64,000 bases of DNA from the NCBI RefSeq assembly GCF_000193495.2, contig NZ_AP023410.1, positions 2,738,501 through 2,802,500 on the forward strand. The letters are read 5' to 3'. This DNA comes from Acetobacter aceti NBRC 14818. GTDB taxonomy: Bacteria > Pseudomonadota > Alphaproteobacteria > Acetobacterales > Acetobacteraceae. The notes under the pieces were generated by a model. The model saw only the letters and a program-made list of their open reading frames with translations. It made no database searches and was not told the origin of the DNA. Of the stretch, positions 17,322 to 25,687 are shown piece by piece. The translations under genes were made by a program, and so were the position numbers. How positions within the stretch are numbered: position 1 is the first letter of the stretch; every line of letters begins with the position of its first letter.

Positions 17322-17891
17322 ATGAAGCATTTTTCTGACCTGTCGGCCCCGACAGCCTCGTTCTCTCCCGACGGCCTCGCCTCGGGTGGCGAAAACATCA
17401 CCCGCGCCGTGATTTCCGTGCTCGTGGACAATGAAAGCGGCGTTCTCGCCCGCGTGGTCGGCCTGTTCTCCGGTCGCGGCTACAATATCGAGAGCCTGAC
17501 CGTCGCCCCGGTCGAAGGGGGCGGCACACGCTCGCGCATCAATATCGTGACCTCCGGCACGCCCGAGATCATCGAACAGATACGCGCCCAGCTCGACCGA
17601 CAGGTTCCGGTCTGCCGAGTTGCCAACCTGACAACGCTTGGTCCACATATCGCCCGCGAGATGGTGCTTGTGAAAGTCGTCTCCACTGGCGAGGCCCGCA
17701 CAGAGGCGCTCCGCATTGCGGAAGCCTTCCGGGCCCGCGCCGTGGACACGACCGCAAGCTCTTTTGTGTTCGAACTGACGGGAGCAAGCGACAAGCTGGA
17801 CAGTTTCATCGAACTGATGCGACCCATCGGTCTCGCTGAAGTTTCCCGCACCGGTGTCGCCGGTCTCACCCGAGGCCCCCGCACCCTCTGA
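17322..17891 (+). CDS. ilvN: Acetolactate synthase small (regulatory) subunit
   Basis: 189 residues with an N-terminal ACT domain (ISVLVDNESGVLARVVGLFS then GRGYNIESLTVAPVE) and the second half typical of IlvN/IlvH, including REMVLVKVV and FVFELTGASDKLDSFI. It stimulates the catalytic subunit and mediates valine feedback. The start MKHFSDLSAP extends about 25 residues before the ACT domain. It lies 143 bp after ilvB, an unusually large gap that contains a strong stem-loop. Confidence 0.95.
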   Translation: MKHFSDLSAPTASFSPDGLASGGENITRAVISVLVDNESGVLARVVGLFSGRGYNIESLTVAPVEGGGTRSRINIVTSGTPEIIEQIRAQLDRQVPVCRVANLTTLGPHIAREMVLVKVVSTGEARTEALRIAEAFRARAVDTTASSFVFELTGASDKLDSFIELMRPIGLAEVSRTGVAGLTRGPRTL

Positions 17892-17940
17892 GTTTCCTTT
17901 TCGGGGTGACGCCACAGGCGCGCTCCGGTTTCTGCACTGA

Positions 17941-18978
<1,038 letters not shown>

Positions 18979-19026
18979 TTACAGCATGAAGACCCGGCGT
19001 GGGTGACTGCGTCGGGGATTGTGTGA

Positions 19027-19067
19027 GAAAGGCCTTCCGCTGGTGTTCCTGGTGGAAGGCCTTTTTT
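19027..19067 (+). terminator. Rho-independent terminator of the ilv operon
   Basis: AAAGGCCTTCC / GGAAGGCCTTT stem of 11 bp with a 15-base loop followed by six T residues, 48 bp after ilvC. Confidence 0.93.
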
Positions 19068-19084
19068 GTTGGGGGAGTGTTGGC

Positions 19085-19132
19085 GGGGCTTTGCCCCGTG
19101 CCTCATAATGAGACGTGTCCCTTTTGATCCCG
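19085..19132. repeat. Paired-palindrome intergenic repeat, copy B
   Basis: A perfect GGGGCTTTGCCCC (19085-19097), then a decayed second palindrome ending GTCCCTTTTGATCCCGG. Same order and orientation as the copy at 11851. It marks the end of the GC-rich ilv region. Confidence 0.7.
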
Positions 19133-19489
19133 GTTTATTGTTTATGGTTTGATAGATTGCATGGCTGCTTTCGTCTCATGCCGGACATAGAAACATCCAA
19201 GCAATTTTTCGCAAAACGGATAGGGTGCCCCTGACCGCCACAAACGATTCGGATCAATCCCATGCAATTCATTGTCCTCCTACTTCAAAGCGGAATAGTC
19301 CATTTTTGGGCTGCCAAGGATGATCCCGCAGGTAATTTCAGCATGGGCTGGAGCAAATCCGATCAGAAAAATGCAAAGGGCAATCTACAAGTTTAAGAAC
19401 GCATTACATAGATATTTCATGGAAAACTTCTTTTATTACAATCGCGAGTTCTTCACCCTTTCCGAGGCAAGTCCATACGACGATCTGGC
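19133..19489. other. AT-rich intergenic stretch after the ilv operon
   Basis: A 44-codon frame starts at 19262 (MQFIVLLLQSGIVHF...) and an 82-codon frame at 19320, the latter running into the 3' end of the patatin-like gene on the other strand. Neither has a recognisable family or good ribosome binding site. They may be remnants of accessory genes. Confidence 0.4.
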
Positions 19490-21808
19490 TTATATAATGG
19501 AAAGCGTCGTGCGGATTTGGGGGACCGTCAACATACGCTCGACGCAGGCGAAGCCGAGTTTTCGATAGGCCTCGAAACGAGCCTCATCAAAGAACTGATT
19601 AAGGGTGGTGTCGTGAGGAAAGGCAGGAAAAGTTCCTTTGAACCCAAGAATATCCAGTTGTAGAGTATCAAAAATCGCTGGCTTGATGTAATAAAGCGTT
19701 CCGGTAGCTCCGCTTTTATAAATAATGTCAGCAACGGCAAACGGCGTTTTCGCGAACGGAATGTCAGCAGGGAAATAACCACTCCGCTGAGTGGGCATAA
19801 GGGGACCAAGTAGTGGCTTGGTCTGGAATCTGAAAATCACCCCGAAATCCGCTTCGGCTCGGCTGATGAGGTTCTGCAGATCGGAAAAAGCAAGGTTCGG
19901 GTCCGCCGTCGCATCACACGCCACGATGGTGCACACCTCTCGGCGCAGCAACTCGTAAACACCTAGATTTTCAAAATGACCACCATCGGTCAGTTCAAGA
20001 AACCGTCCGGAACCACCAGTGCCGCAACTGTTGGAAAAGAGGCCTGGCGAAAAATGGTTCGGCACAGGCGCATGACGACTATGAGCAGCCCGCCGTGGAT
20101 TAGGCAACCAGTATCCGAGACGAATGTTGAGCAATTTCATAAGTCTGCCGAAAACTTTGTTGCGTTGCGGTCCAACTCCTGAATCTGCTGCTCCTGGATT
20201 GACGGCGGCTCCAGATATGGCCATCGCGGTAGCGAGAGTAATGTGTTTAAAGGCCGGGTTTTCGGCTGTTCTATGCCAGCCTGTGACATCGCTCCCCGAA
20301 TAGTGCGGAGCAAAGACAAAACTCACTCCTCCGCGCAGGCGCCAGCGGGCTAGGATGCCTTCATCAATCGGCAACCGCCTCTCGCTGATCGTATCTTTTC
20401 TGAGGTTCGATATCATCAAATGAGTATTGATCAGGTGGTAAGGCCCTGCCGGTGCGCCTTTTCGGTCGCACATCTCACAAAGCTTACCAGTATCTGCAGC
20501 GAGGTTACTTTCTCCAAGCGGAAAACCTCTGTTATCTAAGTCCGGCATAAAAGCTGCCATAAGACTGTCCCGATAAAAACGGTGCAGCGTTGTTTCGTTC
20601 AGGTCGACGATCAACCCGACGAAGAATGCTATACAGACCGAAAATCCGAAAATTGCGACTGGTAAAAACGGTTCGCGAAATATGGCATTTGATTGAAACA
20701 GATAAAATAGGAATTTGAGTATACCGCGATTGTCCACTTCGCGAAGAATAGCCTCAGAATGAAACAAATAAGACGAAAGAAAATATGACAGAATCACGAG
20801 ACCATAGAGGATTAGACCTGCACCGATCGGACCACTCCATGCAGGAATTCTGGTGGTGGATGCTCCTCTCGGCATGAGGCGGCTCCATATTCCCAGCAGA
20901 GACCCAGCACCCGTCAGGAATGAGCCAAGAAAGGGCAGAGTTAAGTAAGTGGGTAGATGAGATGCGATGAATGGAATGCTCTCCAGTGTTAGGAAGACAC
21001 TGAGGACCAACAAAATCGAAGCACCAAGTCGTTCGAATTCACGACGTGCCGAATATCGAAGGAATGGATTTAGGTCTGACCAGCTAGAGAAATAAGCCGA
21101 CAGACCCGACCCAACAGAGTAGTAAATTGAGGCTAGAAGAAAAACAGATATAACCGAAAAGGAGAATATCCAGGATAGAAAATAGGGAGTAATACTTCCG
21201 TGTAGCACCCACTGCGAAAAGGGAGACTGAAGCGAATACCGTAGGAATTCGCAAGTCAGATAGCGGTGCACGGCGCGGACAAACACCATTACCAAAGTAA
21301 AAAGCGGCAGCCAGATAACGAGCAGATTCAGGATGAGTCCCCGAGCTACCACGGCGGCCCCCCTCATCAGTCCAAACCGGTCTCCTCTGTCGAGATAGCT
21401 GCCATGGCGCCGGAGATAGGACAGAAGCGGAGTAGAGGCCGGTTTCTCTGGTGGTGCCTCTGCTGGATCATCAATACCATAGGGCAAGGTATCAGCATCA
21501 ACTCCGCATCCGTTTTGAGTACTCGAAAACCATGTTAGGGACGATCCGATATATCCGCCGCCTGAAACGGTCGAGAGGTAATCGAACCTTCTGAGTATAC
21601 CATTTTTTGCAAGCGCTTGGATAACCCCGAGGCAGAACACTGCTGAACGAATACCGCCCCCCGACAGGCTGAGGCCGGTAAGGGGCAGATCGTCTTCTCG
21701 ATCCTTCTCTTTCCGCCATTTGCTGATAAAATCTCTTTCTGCGGTAAGTGCCGCCTCAAGGTCTGAACCGGTAGTTCCCTGAAGTTTAGCCGTCATATTA
21801 TCAAGCAT
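19490..21808 (-). CDS. Membrane-anchored patatin-like phospholipase/acylhydrolase
   Basis: 772 residues. The patatin oxyanion motif LSLSGGGIRSAVF is at about 47-59, the nucleophile serine probably S82 in STVSGGGYIG, and the catalytic Asp about D608 in LTDGGHFENLGVYELL. Between them (about 150-430) lie several hydrophobic membrane spans that split the hydrolase domain, an architecture known in large bacterial patatin-like proteins. Expected activity is lipid acyl hydrolysis at the membrane; substrate is unknown. AAGGAG precedes the ATG at 21806-21808. It is AT-richer than the ilv genes and lies 62 bp downstream of a lipoprotein gene, probably as one unit. Confidence 0.82.
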   Translation of the reverse strand: MLDNMTAKLQGTTGSDLEAALTAERDFISKWRKEKDREDDLPLTGLSLSGGGIRSAVFCLGVIQALAKNGILRRFDYLSTVSGGGYIGSSLTWFSSTQNGCGVDADTLPYGIDDPAEAPPEKPASTPLLSYLRRHGSYLDRGDRFGLMRGAAVVARGLILNLLVIWLPLFTLVMVFVRAVHRYLTCEFLRYSLQSPFSQWVLHGSITPYFLSWIFSFSVISVFLLASIYYSVGSGLSAYFSSWSDLNPFLRYSARREFERLGASILLVLSVFLTLESIPFIASHLPTYLTLPFLGSFLTGAGSLLGIWSRLMPRGASTTRIPAWSGPIGAGLILYGLVILSYFLSSYLFHSEAILREVDNRGILKFLFYLFQSNAIFREPFLPVAIFGFSVCIAFFVGLIVDLNETTLHRFYRDSLMAAFMPDLDNRGFPLGESNLAADTGKLCEMCDRKGAPAGPYHLINTHLMISNLRKDTISERRLPIDEGILARWRLRGGVSFVFAPHYSGSDVTGWHRTAENPAFKHITLATAMAISGAAVNPGAADSGVGPQRNKVFGRLMKLLNIRLGYWLPNPRRAAHSRHAPVPNHFSPGLFSNSCGTGGSGRFLELTDGGHFENLGVYELLRREVCTIVACDATADPNLAFSDLQNLISRAEADFGVIFRFQTKPLLGPLMPTQRSGYFPADIPFAKTPFAVADIIYKSGATGTLYYIKPAIFDTLQLDILGFKGTFPAFPHDTTLNQFFDEARFEAYRKLGFACVERMLTVPQIRTTLSII

Positions 21809-21870
21809 TGTTAAACTCCTTATATTTTAGATGCATTTCCTTTTTGTGACTGTATTCTAATCCGACGGTA

Positions 21871-23301
21871 TCAGCCGTTGGTGGAGGGAATGATCGATGA
21901 CCGTGCAGAATCAGATGTAGGGTGATTGGCTGGCAGACGTGTTCCAGCTACCGGCGCTTGCGCTTCTGCGCCGCCCAGCCGTTTGTAAAGCCCGGCTCCC
22001 GATCCGCCGCAGGCGGAGTTTCCACTCTTTCCGAATGCATCGTCTACGCGATCACTAAAAGACTGCTTCTGATCAGGGAGCGCCCGATAATGGGTGTAAT
22101 AAAGATTTTGCCAAGGAAGAAGCAGTTCACTCAGCCTGTAACGAACCGGACTTGCGAAACCGACTGCCATGGGCTGCGAATATGTGTCTGACAGTTTCAC
22201 ATTCCCAGTTCTTGAAAGACCGGCCTGCAGGGAGCCCCCGGGCGCAGCAGTAGTCCCGGCCATCGTGCGCAGAACGGCAAATGCTGCAGCCTGAGCAGCG
22301 GCCACAGTTTTGATATCCTGTAATGCGCCCACTGTGGTTTCGGAGGGGGTCTCTTCTGTTCCAGTGTCCGTTCCGCTAGTTTCCGACGAAGCAGAGGACG
22401 TTACAATGGCGGCATTTGCCGCCGCTGCAGAGAGCTGTCCGACAAGAGAACTGCCATCCGTGTAACTGTAACTTATCTGGTGCGTATAGAGAACTTCATT
22501 AGCAACCATTAGGCGGACATCGGCATCATGGTCGATTTTTTCTAGGTTTCCGTCACAGTAGGCTTTCAGAAGACCAGGTCTATACTGGGCGATCAGGGCA
22601 GCGATAAACCCGGGTGTGACCTTTGTTCCGAGCAAAATATCCCGCTCGTTCCGAATGAGCTGGAAGGCGTCCGCCAGATCAAGATGAACTTCCTCCAGCC
22701 CGTTCAGGGTGATTTCCAGCCCGACGTTTGCTGATATGCCGAATGCAGCCCGTATCGTGGCTCCGTAAAGAGATCCTCCGCAAGCCAGATCGGCGCTGCT
22801 GATACGAGCCACTGCCAAGCCAGGCACGGCAATGCGTTTCATACGAAGAGGAGAAGATGACCCTGCGGCATGGATGTCGTAGCGAGAAGCGGGCGTTTTC
22901 TTCGTATCGGCGTATTTCGTGTTAACTTCCTTCTCCGCACTAGCCGCTGAGTTGTTCGATGGCACCGAAGGTGTTTTCATCCATTCGACAGCGGGCTCGA
23001 TGGTCACACGGTCTTCATAAGTTTTCTGCAGAATCTCAATCAGTTTCTTTTTATCACTGGCGGTGACTCGCATCGGCCACCCGCTGTCGGGACTGTCGTC
23101 GTCGGATTTCATGGTTATGAAAATATCGCCGATTGCGACGTCTTCCTGCATCGGATAAAGTGCCCTGAAACCGTAAGATTCTAGTGATCTCGACCACATT
23201 TTCGAGATATCGATTTCTGGCGGACGCATGGCGCACCCTGACAGTGGCATCAGCACAAAGCCGAAAACGATCATATGCTTCGTTTTACCTGATATCATCA
23301 T
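21871..23301 (-). CDS. Putative lipoprotein of unknown function
   Basis: 476 residues. The N-terminus has a basic start, a hydrophobic stretch and a lipobox, VLMPLSGCAMRPP, so it should be lipidated at that Cys and exported. Translation may start at either of two adjacent ATGs (23301, 23298) behind GGAGAGAG, or at Met10. The middle has an acidic, hydrophilic segment (about 95-135) and a Ser/Thr/Glu-rich low-complexity stretch near 300-320; the C-terminal part contains many alanines. I recognise no domain. It is upstream of the patatin-like gene in the same direction; a shared role at the envelope is inferred from position alone. Confidence 0.72.
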   Translation of the reverse strand: MMISGKTKHMIVFGFVLMPLSGCAMRPPEIDISKMWSRSLESYGFRALYPMQEDVAIGDIFITMKSDDDSPDSGWPMRVTASDKKKLIEILQKTYEDRVTIEPAVEWMKTPSVPSNNSAASAEKEVNTKYADTKKTPASRYDIHAAGSSSPLRMKRIAVPGLAVARISSADLACGGSLYGATIRAAFGISANVGLEITLNGLEEVHLDLADAFQLIRNERDILLGTKVTPGFIAALIAQYRPGLLKAYCDGNLEKIDHDADVRLMVANEVLYTHQISYSYTDGSSLVGQLSAAAANAAIVTSSASSETSGTDTGTEETPSETTVGALQDIKTVAAAQAAAFAVLRTMAGTTAAPGGSLQAGLSRTGNVKLSDTYSQPMAVGFASPVRYRLSELLLPWQNLYYTHYRALPDQKQSFSDRVDDAFGKSGNSACGGSGAGLYKRLGGAEAQAPVAGTRLPANHPTSDSARSSIIPSTNG

Positions 23302-23504
23302 TTTCTCTCTCCGCTTTCTTGCGGATGTTTATTTATTCTTAAAACAAATATCATATATCTTTGTGGCGGCGCAAAGTTTATTTACGAATCGGTTGAACCT
23401 AGGCTCAGGACTCATTTCTTGAGGTGGAAGATGAAGGTTGTTGTGATGTGGATAGCGGACATGAACATATGAACGCAGCGATCATATCGTGTTGCGACAC
23501 GCCG

Positions 23505-23837
23505 TCAGTCTTTGAGTTTTGCGAACATGTTTTCGATGAGGTGGCGCTTTTTATACAGATGCCAGTCGTAAGGTGGCTTTGATTTCTGGTTCTTCTTCGG
23601 CGGAATACAGGCGGTGATATTCCGGTCTGCGAGAGACTGTCTGATTTTATTGCTGTCGTATCCTCGGTTCCCGAGAATTTCTTCAGTCTCTTCCGGCAGG
23701 TTTGTCAGCAGAACATCCGCGCCTCTGAAGTCACTCACCTGACTCGCTGTCAGATGAAGACGAACAGGACGCCCCTCACCATCACACACGGCATGGAGCT
23801 TTGAATTCAGGCCGCCTTTTGTGCGTCCGATATGGCG
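23505..23837 (-). CDS. IS5-family transposase, second frame (OrfB)
   Basis: The DDE catalytic part: TKGGLNSKLHAVCDGEGRPV, then ETEEILGNRGYDSNKIRQ and the C-terminal RHLIENMFAKLKD, typical of IS427-type OrfB. The first ATG in this frame is at 23787-23789, but homology extends upstream as IGRTKGGLNSKLHAV to about 23837, so expression is expected through frameshifting from OrfA at the ACAAAAGG region. The frame is intact to its stop. Confidence 0.75.
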   Translation of the reverse strand, partial: RHIGRTKGGLNSKLHAVCDGEGRPVRLHLTASQVSDFRGADVLLTNLPEETEEILGNRGYDSNKIRQSLADRNITACIPPKKNQKSKPPYDWHLYKKRHLIENMFAKLKD

Positions 23838-24190
23838 GAGAAAAGCCTCTTTTTGAGCGGGGAGGCGGCTGTTCGGTGAGCCTTGAGATAGGTCGCATCA
23901 ATCATCAGGCGCTTTGAACGACCCGCCTGCTCCGTCAGGGCGACAAAGATCCTTTCAAAGACACCGAGGCGGCTTCACCGGATAAAGCGATTGTATAAAG
24001 TCTTGTGGGGGCCATAGGCTTTCGGGGTATCTTTCCACTGAAGACCATTGCGGATCACGTAAACAATCCCGCTCAGAACTCGTCGGTCATCCACACGCGG
24101 AACGCCGTGGGCCAGAGGAAAATACGGCCTGATCCGTTCCATCTGGCTCTCGGACAGCAAAAACAACTCACTCACAGGCCCACTCTCCAT
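23814..24190 (-). pseudogene. IS5-family transposase, first frame (OrfA), with in-frame stop
   Basis: Begins MESGPVSELFLLSESQMERI and continues VIRNGLQWKDTPKAYGPHK to YNRFIR, the N-terminal domain of IS427-like transposases. After 71 residues a TGA stands where homologues have a tryptophan TGG; the same frame then goes on SRLGVFERIFVALTEQ, LMIDATYLKAHRTAAS and KKRLFSAISDAQKAA before its natural stop. A single G-to-A change would explain it, so this copy probably cannot make active transposase. Confidence 0.72.
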
Positions 24191-24411
24191 CGGTAAGCCT
24201 GTGAATCACAACAGCCAGATCAGTTCAAGAAATTAACAGGTCCTGAGCTTAGTAATTTTTTTGGTGAAGTGCTTTTTTCAAAAAGTTTTAGAATACGCCG
24301 CACGAAAAATATTCGCTCCACACCTGCTCATGAAGTAGTCTGAAAAACCATTGTCATCAATGATATTTCTGACAACAACCTCATCTTTGGCATAACTGTG
24401 ACTCCACCACC

Positions 24412-25350
24412 TTACAAAGAAGGCTGCGTCCCCGGCCAGTTGCGGGAAGACGCCATTGCCTTTGCCAGCCCAATAAGTAGATCCCTGACGGCAAGAGAGG
24501 CCTCTGTCTCAGGAATCATTTCTGGGACACAAAGTGAGACGACTTCATGGATGGTCGGATTATGCAGCGGCCAGATCTTTGACTTTCCGGGCACGACAAT
24601 ACGACTTGCCACGGACCAGGGGAGAATTGTGCTGCCGAGACCATCGACAATCGCGTCTTTCAAAGTCAGCAGCGCTTCAATTTCAGCCGCAATCCGCGGT
24701 TTCAGCTGTTTACGCACGAAGGCTATATCAATGCTTTTGCGAACAAAATTATGGCTGGGGGGCACCAGAAGAGGGATATCGACAATATCCTGAAGCTGCA
24801 CGGAGCCCGTGTCCGAGCATGGCAATTCAAGAGGTTCCGGTGCGAGCAGAAAGAACTCTTCTTTCATCAGGGGCGTAAACACGACGCCCTTCATCGGACC
24901 AGCACCGTGGATGACGGCCATATCCAGCCTGCCGGTCATGACCAGTTCGCTGTAAATGTCGTCAAAACTTTCAGTCAGATGCAGAGTGATGCCGGGTAAC
25001 TGCTCTCGGACAAGGCGCAGAAGCTCCACTGACAGGGTGGAGCCGGCGCTGTAGGGAGACAGGCCGACAGAGACCTTGCCCACCAGCGGTCCGCTGCCGA
25101 GGTTGATTTCAGTCATGGCGCGATCGAGCTGCTTGATCAGGGTCTGCGCGTGACGATAGAGGTCGGAGCCTGCTGCTGTAGGCGTGACGCCGCTTTTGCT
25201 GCGGATGACCAGCTTCTTCTTGAACGTGCTTTCCAGTGTCGCCAGCTGCTGGCTGAGCGCAGGCTGCGCTATGTTGAGCAGATCGGCCGCGCGCGAGATG
25301 GACCCGAGGTCAATGATCTTTACGAAAGCCTGAAGGCGCCTGATGTCCAT
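24412..25350 (-). CDS. LysR family transcriptional regulator
   Basis: 312 residues with an N-terminal winged helix (MDIRRLQAFVKIIDLGSISR, then AADLLNIAQPALSQQLATLE) and a periplasmic-binding-like effector domain. The overall look resembles the Nac/Cbl-like branch but no effector can be named. It is divergent from the TonB-dependent receptor gene across 337 bp that contains a 12-bp perfect inverted repeat, so regulation of that receptor is a reasonable inference. Confidence 0.92.
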   Translation of the reverse strand: MDIRRLQAFVKIIDLGSISRAADLLNIAQPALSQQLATLESTFKKKLVIRSKSGVTPTAAGSDLYRHAQTLIKQLDRAMTEINLGSGPLVGKVSVGLSPYSAGSTLSVELLRLVREQLPGITLHLTESFDDIYSELVMTGRLDMAVIHGAGPMKGVVFTPLMKEEFFLLAPEPLELPCSDTGSVQLQDIVDIPLLVPPSHNFVRKSIDIAFVRKQLKPRIAAEIEALLTLKDAIVDGLGSTILPWSVASRIVVPGKSKIWPLHNPTIHEVVSLCVPEMIPETEASLAVRDLLIGLAKAMASSRNWPGTQPSL

Positions 25351-25687
25351 GTGAATCCCCAGGTGCGTGATGCGTCAGTGAGAAATATCAGGCGCTCGAC
25401 TCTGCGATATTTCCTGCTTTCAATGATTATGGATGTTTGTCCTCTAGCGCAATGGTGGGGTGGAGCGGATGGCTCAATCGCGCAGAATATTTATTGTTCC
25501 ATATAAACAACAATAAATATGTTTTGGAAACACAAAGAAATTTTCAATGAATGGCGAGATTGCTCGTTCCATCCGGAAAGGAGAGGTCATGACGTATCGT
25601 TAATCGGTATGACGTCAAATCATAACGGAACCGTATCATATTCATACCAGCACAGATGTGCACATTTAAGCGTGGTGTCGGGAGAAT
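25351..25687. promoter_or_regulatory. Divergent lysR / TonB-receptor control region with inverted repeat
   Basis: ATATTTATTGTT (25487-25498) is repeated as its exact reverse complement AACAATAAATAT at 25509-25520, with a 10-bp spacer. The dyad is AT-rich, centred about 154 bp from the lysR start and 184 bp from the receptor start. It may be a regulator-binding site. No other gene is seen in this stretch. Confidence 0.55.

Larger units (their letters stand above)
23402..24249 (-). mobile_element. IS5-family (IS427-group-like) insertion sequence, about 850 bp
   Basis: Imperfect terminal repeats GGCTCAGGACTCATTTCTTGA at the left and AGCTCAGGACC...TTTCTTGA at the right (complement) flank the element, with TA on both outer sides, consistent with target duplication by this group. 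It carries two transposase frames on the minus strand. Boundaries are read by eye and could be off by one or two bases. It lies between the lipoprotein gene and a LysR gene and interrupts no recognisable gene. Confidence 0.85.
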
